A stretch of 64,000 nucleotides of DNA. Origin: Saccharina japonica (Eukaryota; Sar; Phaeophyceae; Laminariales; Laminariaceae). The notes beneath the pieces were generated by a model. It made no database searches, was not told where the DNA came from, and was given only the letters and a program-made list of their open reading frames with translations. The DNA lies in contig MEHQ01000031.1 in assembly GCA_008828725.1 (NCBI GenBank), forward strand, positions 463,807 to 527,806, in the 5' to 3' direction. This document shows, in pieces, positions 42,301 to 54,300 of this stretch. The first letter of the stretch is position 1. Each line of letters starts with the position of its first letter. The position numbers were made by a program, and so were the translations under genes.

Positions 42301-45300
42301 AAAGCTTTCGTTCAGTATCTCGTCAGCATAAAAACACACGCGGTTGCCAGAGAATGGAGGTCAATTTAGCTTCGATATGTTTAAAAATAAATAAAAAATA
42401 ACAGCTGTGAGATCGAGAATTTCGTCGAAACTCATCTTTGCTAGCTGAGTGGGACACTTCGATCGCGCGTACTTACGGGTTTTATATGTCCTCATGCAGG
42501 CTGTACATCCCGTATGAGGGGGACACAAGCTTAGGCTGTAGACTTCACAACATAGAGGAAGTTCGATATTTCGATGTATCGACGCTTTCGATGCCATGTC
42601 CAACACTAGCTGTACTGCTGGTGTACTGCTGGTGTGCTGCTGCGAAGCAGTATATATTTTGTTATTTTGCCGTTTAGCAGCGGTATGATATCAACATAAG
42701 TTGAAGTTGAAGTGAGGGAACGCTACCATTAATATAGATTATTAATATTATATTATTAATACAGGAATATCGGTGCCAACAGCAGTGCTGCCCTGCGGTT
42801 TTGTGGTACATACATACCATACCTCTGTATAACGAATGCCAAAATGTCAAGTTTAAATTGGTAAACATGACAAATAACACCATAACAAATACCGTGTTTC
42901 GTCTTTTGCCGCCTTGTGTGAGGAATGCGGAAGTTGTGCCATCGAAAATCTACAGTTATTGGTATGGGTGTGTGTTTTCACATTGAAACGTTTGTTTTGC
43001 TCATAAATCTGGAATTATTATCAACATGTGCTGGATCTATCCACACTCTTTTCTTGTTTCAGCTCGCCGACCTCCCACCCAGTGCCGGGCCCCTGCTCGC
43101 CCACACCCACGAGTAAAGCCCCGTCCTAGATGACACTCTTCCTTTCTATCTCACCCTTTCCGAGCCTCCTACGAGTCTGCATTTCCAGTCCAACAACCTC
43201 TGCAACCTTGCAACATGATGCCCCTCTTCCCCATCCCCTCTTCTCAAATCACGCCAACGATTCAATACCTCTCCACAAACCCCACCCCATATTTACTTCG
43301 TTCAATCTTCCACTTCTTTCCAACCGTCGGCATCCAGCACACCCAGTGTTCGTGCCCATTCTTCAATCCTATTAATAGAGAGATACAAGTTACATTATGT
43401 GGTCACAAAACTACGATAGAGAGAAATTACATTGTTATGCAGTACGCAGGGTAGACCCTGCGATGCCATGTTCATCATGCCGGGTAGGACAGACAACAAC
43501 AGCTGTAGTACACACGTTGAAGGAACAAAAACACCGAGAAATATGATATGCACGTACTCGCACTACGTACATATGTAATGCCGTATATATGTACCATAGG
43601 TACAACTCGTACATATACCTGGTACGTATATATGAATGTATAGACCACTCTGTAATAACAATTAGTAAACTACTCGTAGGGAATACAATGGGCCTCTCCG
43701 CCTCAACGACGTATCGACCACATTCTGGGCAGCAGATCGTCTGAAGTGCACATATATGAGGTGGCAGAGTAGATGTCCCGATTTAAGGTCCACGTAAGCC
43801 TAGATGCCGCCGCTTCGCTCGCTGGTTTTGCTAGTTTCCAAAGTTAACTTGATAAAAATAACAAACAAAATGACAACAATAAGAGAATAGCAAATACCGT
43901 GTTTTTGTCTTGCCGCCTGTGTGTGGATTGCGCAAGTTGTGCCGTCGAAAATCGGTAGAGATTCAGCACTACCTGGCATGATGGACATGATAGACCATGC
44001 ATGTACTCGTATATATACTCTTGGTATAGATAGGAGTTACATTTAAAATAATAATACCTCTTACAATAAAAACCCCTCTTGCGGCTTGAGACCAAAGATG
44101 TCGGTTGACGGCCAAGTGTCAAGTTTGTCAAGCGTCAAGGTTGTCTTGTCAAGGCCTTTGGTGTTGTCAAGCCAAAACATCCTCTATCCCCGGTATAACA
44201 ATCCCTCCAAAACTCATGTGGAAACCCCTCGTTTTTCAAGAAGGAAGACAGAAAAAGTAAAACTGACGATAAAAGTTGAAGGTCAGAGCATCGCCCACCA
44301 CAACGATTGGGGGAAATATTCGAGTAGATATCCGCACTGCGAAGCAACGAGTCCTATTCATACCAGGTACATACCATGCTGTACGAAAAGGGGCGAAAGC
44401 ATGCTCCTACCCGTGCTACAGGGCGCTCATGTTACGAAGTCGTGGATGGTTGATGAACTAAACTTATCGTTATTATTTTTTTCTGTCGCAGTAGTCTCGG
44501 GGCATGCAGAACTGAAAAAAATGCCCCACACTAATTCCAAGTATTTTGTCCCCAAATTCGTGGGACCAGTTCTCACAGGGTTAAGGGTGTTTATTGACAC
44601 ACTTCGAAGTATAAGCACACATACATTTTTTTTTTTTTTTTTCATCCCATTTATTATCTTCGCCCTTCTTTTCTCTCTCCCTCTTTAGTCGTAACTCAGA
44701 TCCGGGGTCACTAAGCAGGCTCTTCTCTTCCCTCCCCACTACGGTACGTGCCTTGCATTTTTTATCGCGAGAAGGCTTCAGCACTTTCTTCCCTCGTCGA
44801 CTCGCGTCGAATTCTACCTATTATACCCACGCTGCGAAGGCGCTCTCAGCAACTGGTCCCTTTTTATTGTTGCATGTACCAGTATATGTATACGTACTGT
44901 AGTTCCGCCGTTTGTGTGACACGTGGGGTGAAGCTTACTTGTTGCTGGTGGAGTGCAAAGGGGTTATTATTTTCGACAGCAAGCAGTACCAAATACAGAT
45001 AGTACCAGGGTATATACTCGTAGTTCCACCGTCTGTGTACGTAACTTGCTGGGCGAAGTTTGATTCAAGCTGGTGGAACCGCAGCTAAGGTTCGCCCGGG
45101 AGGTGCTGATACTGACGGGATACACTTGCCGGCGGTCACGTAGGATTATTGTCTTGGGGGGGCATATGTAGTAAGAATGATCAGAACCCACACGGTGGAC
45201 CCAAAAAACCAGATATACATCCCCCCATGGTTATTTACACAACCAAATTTTTTTATGGTTCTGATTAGTTGTTGCCCCGTCATTGTGGGCTGGCTCCTTT

Positions 45301-48300
45301 CCCCTTCCATGGCACCCTGCGTGGCCCTAGCAAGATTGGTGACTGTGGGGTGTGTTGCTGCTGGGTGTGTTATCCACGTTGAACCGTTACTTCTGCGCGT
45401 CGACATCCAGCACGCCCAGTGCCCGTGCCTGTACTTCATCCTAAGAGAGATGAAAACCTTTGTGGTCACAAAACCTGGTATTAATAGCTGGTCGTATGAT
45501 AGCAAGCGGACGGTACACACAGGGAAATATCAGAAGGAGGGGTTTGGTCCTATTTACCGGTATATAGCTGGTGGGCCATAATTAGCAGCTGCTTTTTTTT
45601 TATGTTGTTTTCGTTTTCACACGTACCCTGGATGCTCCTCGTACCTATTGGATGATCCTCGTATATTATTTTCCCTCTTTCGCTAGATTCTCGTATACTT
45701 CAGTTTGAATATCTCTGGAGATTCTCGTGTCCGGCAACGAATGTTTTGGCATTGACAACGTACATAATTTAGGGCCCCCACTAACGAAGGCAAGTTTCAA
45801 ATCGAATCGATTTCAAATCGATTTTTTTTATGAATCGAATCAATTTTTTTCCGATTTAAAGGGAAAATACGGCTTCGCGTCCTATCCTGTTAAATCACGT
45901 ATGTTGCGTATGTTCTCGAAATGTGAATGAGATCGGAATAACGCGACATCCCACAGAACGCCCGGCTGACAAGTACCGAGGGGAGAAGCTGAGAGCGATG
46001 GCGTGCATCGTCACGTGCACGCCGGCTACAGCCTCTGTTTTATTTTTAAGGCCCAGGCTAGGAAGCTGTCACTCTCAGCTTCGCGTGGATGGTCGGAGGA
46101 AGCCGTTAAACGCCACGTACCGGACAGCGATAGCGATGCAGCTATCGAAGTCTTGAGTTTTTCCTCCGTGTTTCGGGTCGATCGCTTGGTTCTCGCCGGG
46201 CTTGGCCGATCGAGCTGGTGGAAAAATTGAGCTTGCGACCGCCATGATTTTGTTTTAGGAGCCACCGCCGGGCCACGTTGTGCTATGGTCTGTAGCCGTG
46301 GGCGCGGCTATTGCTCCGGTCGCCACTCGTTGAGGTTAACGATTTATCGCCTTGTTGGTGGTTGTCGAGAACAGCCCAAACAGCGACGGATCGCCTCGGG
46401 GGCGTTCACCCGGTGGGAACATGCCATGCATATTGGATAAACTCCAATCGATTCGAATCGATTCGAATCGATTCGATTCGATTTGCAAAAAATAAAGTAT
46501 TTTTGGACTTCTTTTGATATCCGATCGAATCTTTTTTTCATGCCCCCAAGTACAAATGTCTTTCCGGTGATTCATGTTTTGACCAATCAGATGAAAGTCC
46601 GCGTCGATTCATAAAAAAAAAATCGATTTGAAATCGATTCGATTTGCAACTTTCTTTCGTTAATACGGGCCCTTATGTAATTACGACACATGCGTCCTTA
46701 AACAATGGCTAACTCGTTGCTTTCATACCTGTACGAGGTATATGTCGTGGACAGCTCTAAATTACTTCACACCCCGTGGAACGTGCGATGGAATGATCAC
46801 ACCAAATTTGCAAAAAGTGTTGAGGAAAAATTCGATTTCAAAGCTTTGTTTGTTTGTTCGTTTGTTTGTTTTCTTAACATAATATATACCGGGTATATAT
46901 AAAAGCTTGAGTTTTCACGAAAATGTTGTTTCGGGGGGAGTTACTAGTGATACTTTTCCGAGCCACAGAGTGCTGCAGCACCATTTTCCGAATCTAGAAT
47001 CTTAGTCAAGATTCATTCCTGAAACAGCACCCCTTAGGTGTTTTCCTTGTCAATTTCATGATACATACTGGTATACAACAGTATAGGTACGAAGCCCGTT
47101 TTAAGGGACGTTGCGATAAGGGAAAACGGTATATAAGGGAACTCAAGTTTCTGTGCACCGTTTTACCCTACTGTTGATTTGCAAGGGACCGGCAGCGACT
47201 CTGATAAGGGACGTCGGTATACAAGGGACCTCCAACCCCGAACGCACTACAGCAGTACCTAGGGGCCATCCACTTGTATATACGTATATATGTAGACGCG
47301 TACGAGTATTCCACGCGAGTCGACAAGGCACGAAAGCTCTGAGCCTTTCGCGAAATAAAAATGCAAAACACGACGTGCCGTTTCTTTATTGTTTTAATTA
47401 TTGTTGGGGAGATCTGAACCCTTCGTGCGATGAAAACGCAAGGCACGCGCCATACGTAGTGGGATGGGGGGGGGAGTTGGGGAGGAAGTTTAGGGTTTAG
47501 AGGTATCCAGTTACCAGGTTGTTCGATGCAATGGTTGGGGGACTCTGTGTACGAGCTACAGACAGTACAGGGGATATTGCAAGGGTACGCGCGGTGCCGA
47601 AGGCACCGCGCGGTACGGGATGGGATCGTTTTGCCCGCCGCAGGCGGAAAAAATTTGGGGTCTTCCCGAGGGGCGGTATGGGAAAATGTTCCCGTCTGTT
47701 TACCGCGGGACGGGAATGGGACGGGAAGGTGGGAAACCATTTGGTTGACGGGATTGGACGGGAAGACACGATTCTTTGGCGGTACGGGACGGGACGGGAA
47801 CCGATTTTTGGCGGTACGGTACGGTACGGGAACCATTTTTCGGCGGTACGGGAAATGATCGGTGAACGGGTCGGGAATAGGTCGGGAATAAGTCGGGAAT
47901 GGGTCGGGAATGGGTCGGGAATAGGTCGGGAACCGGGTCGGGAATACGGTCGGGAAACGCAGTCGGGAATCGTTGGGAACACGGTCGGGAACACACGCTG
48001 GCGACAACGACTGAAAAGGGTATAATCAAAAGTCTTCTTCGAGTACGAGTATAACATTCGCGAGAACAGTGCCAATAGGAGCAGGAACCGGGGCTGATTG
48101 CTTTGGCGCTGCTTGAGGCGCCGAAGCAGATCCGCCGGGATCCTCCACCTCCACAACGTCCATGCTTGATGCCATGTTTTGTCTTTGGGCCGGGTGGTGG
48201 TGTGAGTGTTCTTGGTTTTATTCTCGACATAATAATTTCCCAAATGTACGACCGATTTATTATACGTACTATTATTTCAAATAGCGAGGTGTGAGTGGGG

Positions 48301-51300
48301 CCGATTGAATGGTTGATACAAATTTTAAGTTCGTGTTTAAATTTTGAATTAAAAAAAAACGAGAGGAAAAATAAAGAAAAAAGGAAATATATATTCGCGC
48401 GTAGACGATTTGTTTTTATAGTTCGGAAATATATACGAGTAAAAATGCAGTATACGCACTTGCATCCATCCATGGTCATGCGATGGGAAAACGAAAAAAT
48501 CGGCGGTAAATGGAATGGGAATATCTGCCCCAATAGTGAGATGCGGGATGGGAGAAGCTGTGCCCCATGGTCGGGATGGGACGGGAATCACTTACATGAC
48601 AGTGGGATGGGAATAGTCGGGACTGGGCGGACAGCGGGACGGGAATAGTCGGGAATGGGCAGACAGTGGGATGGGAAACAGTCGGGAACGGGAACACGGC
48701 CATTACCGCGGGACGGTAGAGCTCGGGAACAGAAACTGACGATGGTACCGGTCGGGAAATCGCGGTCGGGAACGAAAAATCTGACGGTTTCCCATTCCCG
48801 TACCGTACCGTTCCCGTCCCGACCACATTTTCCCGTCCCGACCTTTACCGCGCGTACCCTTGGGATATTGGTGAGTATTGGTTGATTGGGTCTGATTGCC
48901 TTAGGATTAGGGTTGGTTATTACCCGTAACTATAATTTCTGACTTATTTCATTTTATCCCCGTGGCCCCTATATAAAAACGCCACTTTCGGTTGGTGGAA
49001 ACCCAACAAATATATTAAATACACCGCACAGGGAGCACAGTAGTGGCTGTAGTATCACCGCAGCACGTACTGGCTGCAGCGAGAGGTGCGTCTGCGTCCC
49101 TGGTGTTAGTGCCAGAGGAGGGAAGGAGCCGTGCCGCGCTTGTTCGCCGCTCGTGGTGCATCGCCATGCATATATGCACTGCTCATAACAGCAGTACATA
49201 AGGAGTATATTGTGTATTGTATTGCCTTATTACTCGCCCCTTATTACTGAAGTTGAACAGCCCAGCTGGAGTTCCAGCCCATACAAAAGTACGTATAATA
49301 TACCGGAGGTACGTACGTCCGTCGCTTTTATCCTCGGGAGATACTCGCAAAAAAAAAACGCCTTCAGTTGAAGCCATTACGCGGAAGTTGTTACTAAAGG
49401 CTATTTTCCCGTAATTACGGGTAATATTTTGGGCGACATCGGCGTATTACGCATCCCTGGTTCTATTCGTCTTGTACACAGGGTTTTCTCGAATATGTGT
49501 ATCAGCTAGCAAAGATGAGCTTCGACGAAATCCTCGAGCTCACAGCTGTTGTTTTTTTTTTTAATTTTTTAAATATAGAATATTTAATAGCAAGCTCCCC
49601 TTTCGGAATGAGGGAAAAGAGCCTGCTATATATGTTTTGTTTTTTTTAAATTATCTTCGCCCTTCGTTTTTTGTCTCCCTCTTCAGTCGTAACTCAGATC
49701 CGGGGTCACAAAGTAGGCTCTTCTCCCCCCTCCCCACTACGGTACGTGCCTTGCATTTTTATCGCGAGAAGATTCAGCACTTTCTTCCCTCCTCGACTTG
49801 CGTCGGATCCCGCCTACCCACGCCACGAAGGCGCTCTCAGCAATTGGTTCCTTTTTTTTTTTTTGCAAACGAAGTCAAAATCTCACCACGGTGGGATTCG
49901 AACTCGGGTACCAATGCTAGTAGCCTTTGAAACTCACCACTACTTAGTCTACCGGGGCAACCGGCTACGCTATGTATGTACGATATACATACACACTCCC
50001 AGCTTGTACATATGAGTTTCGACGAAATTCTCGATCTCACAGCTGTTGTTGTTGTTTTTTATGACTATGATATACGATGTACTTGAATATGATAATGTGT
50101 AATATGTGGCCCGGGATCTGAGTTACGACGACAGTCGCGGAGTCGCGGTCCCGATATAGCGGTGTGCCGTGAATAGCGAAACGCCCTCTGGATACGTTCG
50201 TAGCGATCCCAAAGTCTCTTATCACTTGTCACTTGTCACTTGTCAACCCTTCGACCCGATGTAGCGATATCACCCCACTGCTGTACGTATGTATCGGATC
50301 CTTCCCACAATTGTCTGCTCTGCTTACTGCATTGCAGCGTAGTATCTCTGTGTCAAAGTTTTGTGACCACAGAGGTATCTCTCTAGGATGAAGAATCGGC
50401 ACAGACACTGACTGGGTGTGCTGGATGTCGACGGGTAGAAAGGACGGTTTATTGTGAAGAACACACACCTCTATCATAGCGGTTCTCGCGGGCGGAATAG
50501 CGGCGGATAGGCCGTCCCGGGCGATAACAGCCAGTCAGAATTGTGGACACGCTTGTTTGTGAGCACGAGGAAGAACAGCCAAGCAACACAACTCTGCTAC
50601 TGCTGAACCGCGGGTCGCAACCACCACTTGACCACACATCATGCTGTATACAGCTACGTACGGTATATTAAGTACTGCTGTATACCCTGGTGTGGTACAC
50701 GAGTAGGTGCTGTGCCGTGGTGCTGTATTATAATTGCCGTATATATATTTGTATATATGTGTGCGGTTGTTTGCGGATCCCGCTCATGCCTACGTACGTA
50801 GCTATATTGCCTTCGTATTTTTTTGCGATACAGCATAGCACATCGTGCAGCATTGCGGCAGGCAGTGCAATACAAAGCAGCAGTACATACTGTAATACCG
50901 CCGGGCTTTGCGTACTAACTTGTACGAGTTCAACAGTGAACTCAAACAAAAACACGGAATATGTTTTTTTTTTTTTTTTTTCCGGCGCGACCTTTTTCTT
51001 TTCATTCCACCGCTCCCTACGCCTGTACGAGTGCCATATAGACTACAGCAGCATTAGTATGAATAGTACATTTTTGTACAACAATATAGGTCACATGGCA
51101 GTATTAATATCAAGAGTAGTTTGACGACAAGAACTGCTGGTGCTCAGCAGCTCATACGTAGCGCTTTTACCGGTATAGTAGCGGGTGACACCGCTATGGA
51201 GGCCTCCTGAATTCACGGGGTCGTCCGCTACATCGGAATGGCGGCGGTGGGGTGCCCTGAATAGCGGTTCCAAATCGTCTCGATGCTATGGACCGCTATA

Positions 51301-54300
51301 TCGGAACCATGACTGCTGTATTTATGTAACATGCACGTGTGATATGATACGCGATAAGAGAAAGAAGGACGGAGATACTATACGGGATGGAAACAAACAA
51401 CGAAGATACAAAAATCAGCCCCCGTCTGAGGATCGAAATGCGCCGATCAATCCGCGGATTGGTCCTAGCCTATCATATAGGGGACATTACAGCAGCAGCA
51501 GTGAAGCCTTACAGCACCCTTGTAGAGTACCGTGCCAACTATATATATATCCCACCGCATACTGTAATCAAGATAACAAGATAACACACAAGGCACTCAG
51601 GGGACGAATTTCGTAGCCAATTTTATCCGAAACATAAGTTAGAGGGGCCATGCCTTAAAGGTCCACATAAAACGAAAATGGTGGTGGATGTGGAAATATC
51701 TCGACGAGATCCCCTCCCATAAGCAACATCGCTCGGCGGCGTTTGCACCTTCCACATATGTTGAGAAGAACCAGCTTCGAACATCATCCGAGTGGGGCTT
51801 TGTTATCTTGTCATCTTGATTGCGGCAGTATACTTGGAAGTACGGTATGTACGAAGTATGCATGCAGTACGTACGTATATTATGCACTGCAAACAATGAC
51901 CCAAGCTTTAAATGCGAAGGAAGAAATTGTGTTCCCGATTACACAAGGCGCACTTGATTATAAGTGGAGGCTAGGCTCATTTATGTTGATTCTGAAAATG
52001 AAAGGGTCGGACTACATACATTAGTGTTTACCTTTGTTGATCCTTGTTTTTTCTCGTATGTCTCTTGTGTCTTTTGCTTTCGTGCTTTTCGGGCGGGGGT
52101 CGGGGTTGGGGAGGGGGCGCTCCGCCCGAGCTTTTTGTGAACATGGCCCAATGCAGCGTTAATCGTTTTTGATGCTCACCTGGTACTGTTTTTTTTTTCG
52201 TGTTCCCTCTCTCGCTCTCCGTTTGCTTTCCTGTTTCCTGTGGTTGCGATTTCTGTGTCGGGGTGTCGGGGGGGAGCGCCCAGCCCGAGCGCGTGGACAT
52301 CGCTCAATGCAGCGACCTCCCGGTGACCCTGGTGTTCCTACCGGCCCACGACATCGCCATGTTTGTGGGGGAGGGGAACGTGGACATTGGCATCACAGGG
52401 CTAGACGTGGTCAAGGAAACTTCGGACGAGAGCGAGATCGAGGTGGCCATGGTGAGCAGGGCACACCCTAATAGTAGTACAAAATGCTGCTTTTGGAAAT
52501 AATACGCAGCAAGTGATCGACATCTTCCCATACACATGATACGTAAAAGCTTCTCTCGCTACGAGGCGTCTGACCTTTCCCATTGTCGAGAGAATCCGCT
52601 GAAAAGTTGTCGGCGGGGGTGTGCTGTCTTGCTTGTTATTTATACCATATACGGCGGTGGCAATGTGCGGGCTGCATTCGGCTACACTCTTACTCCTATA
52701 TACTCGTATACTACTTGGAATTTTGCGTCATTTTTCCCTCCGACATCGTACGACTGTATCGTCCATGCTCCAGTCCGACCTAATGAATCGAATATCCTCA
52801 TTACGGCAAGTAATGCCGCACGCAGTAGTAGCCCCCCCCCCCAATGACAACTTTGGACCCCTCCCCAACAAAATTGAAATCCCCCTCATCACCCCCCCAA
52901 TAAAATTGGAATCCCCCCCCCCCCCGAATAAAATTGGACCCCCCCCTCCCCTCCCCTCCTGGTATATGTGCACTCCCTGCTGCCTTTTTGCAGGAGCTAG
53001 GGTTCGGCAAGTGCAAGCTGTGCGTGCAGGCGCCGGTGTCTGCTGGGATAAAGGACGTCAGGACGCTCTCGGGCAAGCGTATTGTTACGTCGTTCCCGGC
53101 TGTGTGCAAGGCATTTTTCGACCAGTACGACACACCGGACAACCCTACCAGTGAGAGATCATACGCGCGGGTAGGTAGGGGGGCGGTTGTTGTTGTTGTT
53201 GTTTTTTTTTGGGGGGGGGGGGGGAACTCATTTTCATGCATGGCCGTAGTCGTATGACCATAGCCGCGGGGGGCGGGGGGGGGTTAATCTTTTGTTGCTT
53301 GCCTTAGTCATTTGACGTTGACCACGCATCCCTTTTGAGCGCGGAGCGGGGAGGAGAGTTAATGTGGTAGTGATGGTGGTGGTGGTTGAAGGAGAGGGGG
53401 GTGGTGGTAGTGGTGGTGGTGGTGGTGGTGGTGGGGAGGGGGGGGGGAGCCCGTCCTCATGTGTTGGGGGGGGTCCCGTCCATTTAAGGAGGGGGGGGAG
53501 GGTCCCGTCCACCCGTGGGGAGGGAGGGGGGGGGTCCCGTTCACCGATAGGGAATCCCGTCCACCCGTACCGTGGGGGTGTGGTTGTTTTTATGGCAGCG
53601 GGAGGCGAGCGACTCACCTCGCACCCTCCTCCCCCCATGTTACCTTTCCCCGCCTCGCCGCTGTTTCTTTTGGCAGATATCAAGTACGTGTCTGGGTCTG
53701 TCGAGGCGGCGTGTGGCTTGGGATTAGCGGACGCGGTGGTTGACCTTGTGGAGACGGGAACGACGATGAAGGTCAGCAGGCGTGAAGGAGCACTACTCAA
53801 TAGTAGAGCTGCTGTTAATAGCTGGTCAACGTTTAAGTATTAAGTCGTCGATTGTTTACAACACAACTCGTTTTTTTGTTTTGTTTTTGTTTTGTAAATT
53901 ACAAGGAGTATCATTAAGTCAGTGCTTGTATTACGTACGTATACACTTTAGAAAAAAAAATGTCATTACGTAGCCTCGCCGACTAGGTATTTAAGGTTGT
54001 GGTTGCGTGCGGTAACGACCCTGGAGATCAGCAGACCTGCATCACTACGTCTTACGGGGGACCATAGTGAAAATAGATAATTATGTAGGCTTTTGTGTCT
54101 ACCATAGGTCCTATTTACTATGCTCCCCCGTAAATAGGGCGCGCGGCTTATCGTGTTCTTAATCCTCCCCATACGCTTATCGCCGCCGACCCCTTCAAAA
54201 GTATTTATACAGGATGTAGAGAGGCGTTCCTCGTTGAGCACAGATTATTCGCTGTAAATTATTAAGTCAAGAAAGCTGACAGCCTGGAGCCTCACCTTAG

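Larger units (their letters stand above)
39285..52283 (+). other. hisG intron 1, 13 kb, transposon-rich
   Basis: No other gene was recognised on either strand. It holds the elements at 40560-41400, 41998-42545, 44505-44584, 44620-44870, 45772-46673, 47580-48862 and 49640-49970, and R1 repeats. Confidence 0.8.

Noticed and set aside
49870..49970. True tRNA gene
   Set aside because: The A- and B-box-like motifs sit in a head that is joined to a repeated body, as in tRNA-derived SINEs; a full cloverleaf was not evident.
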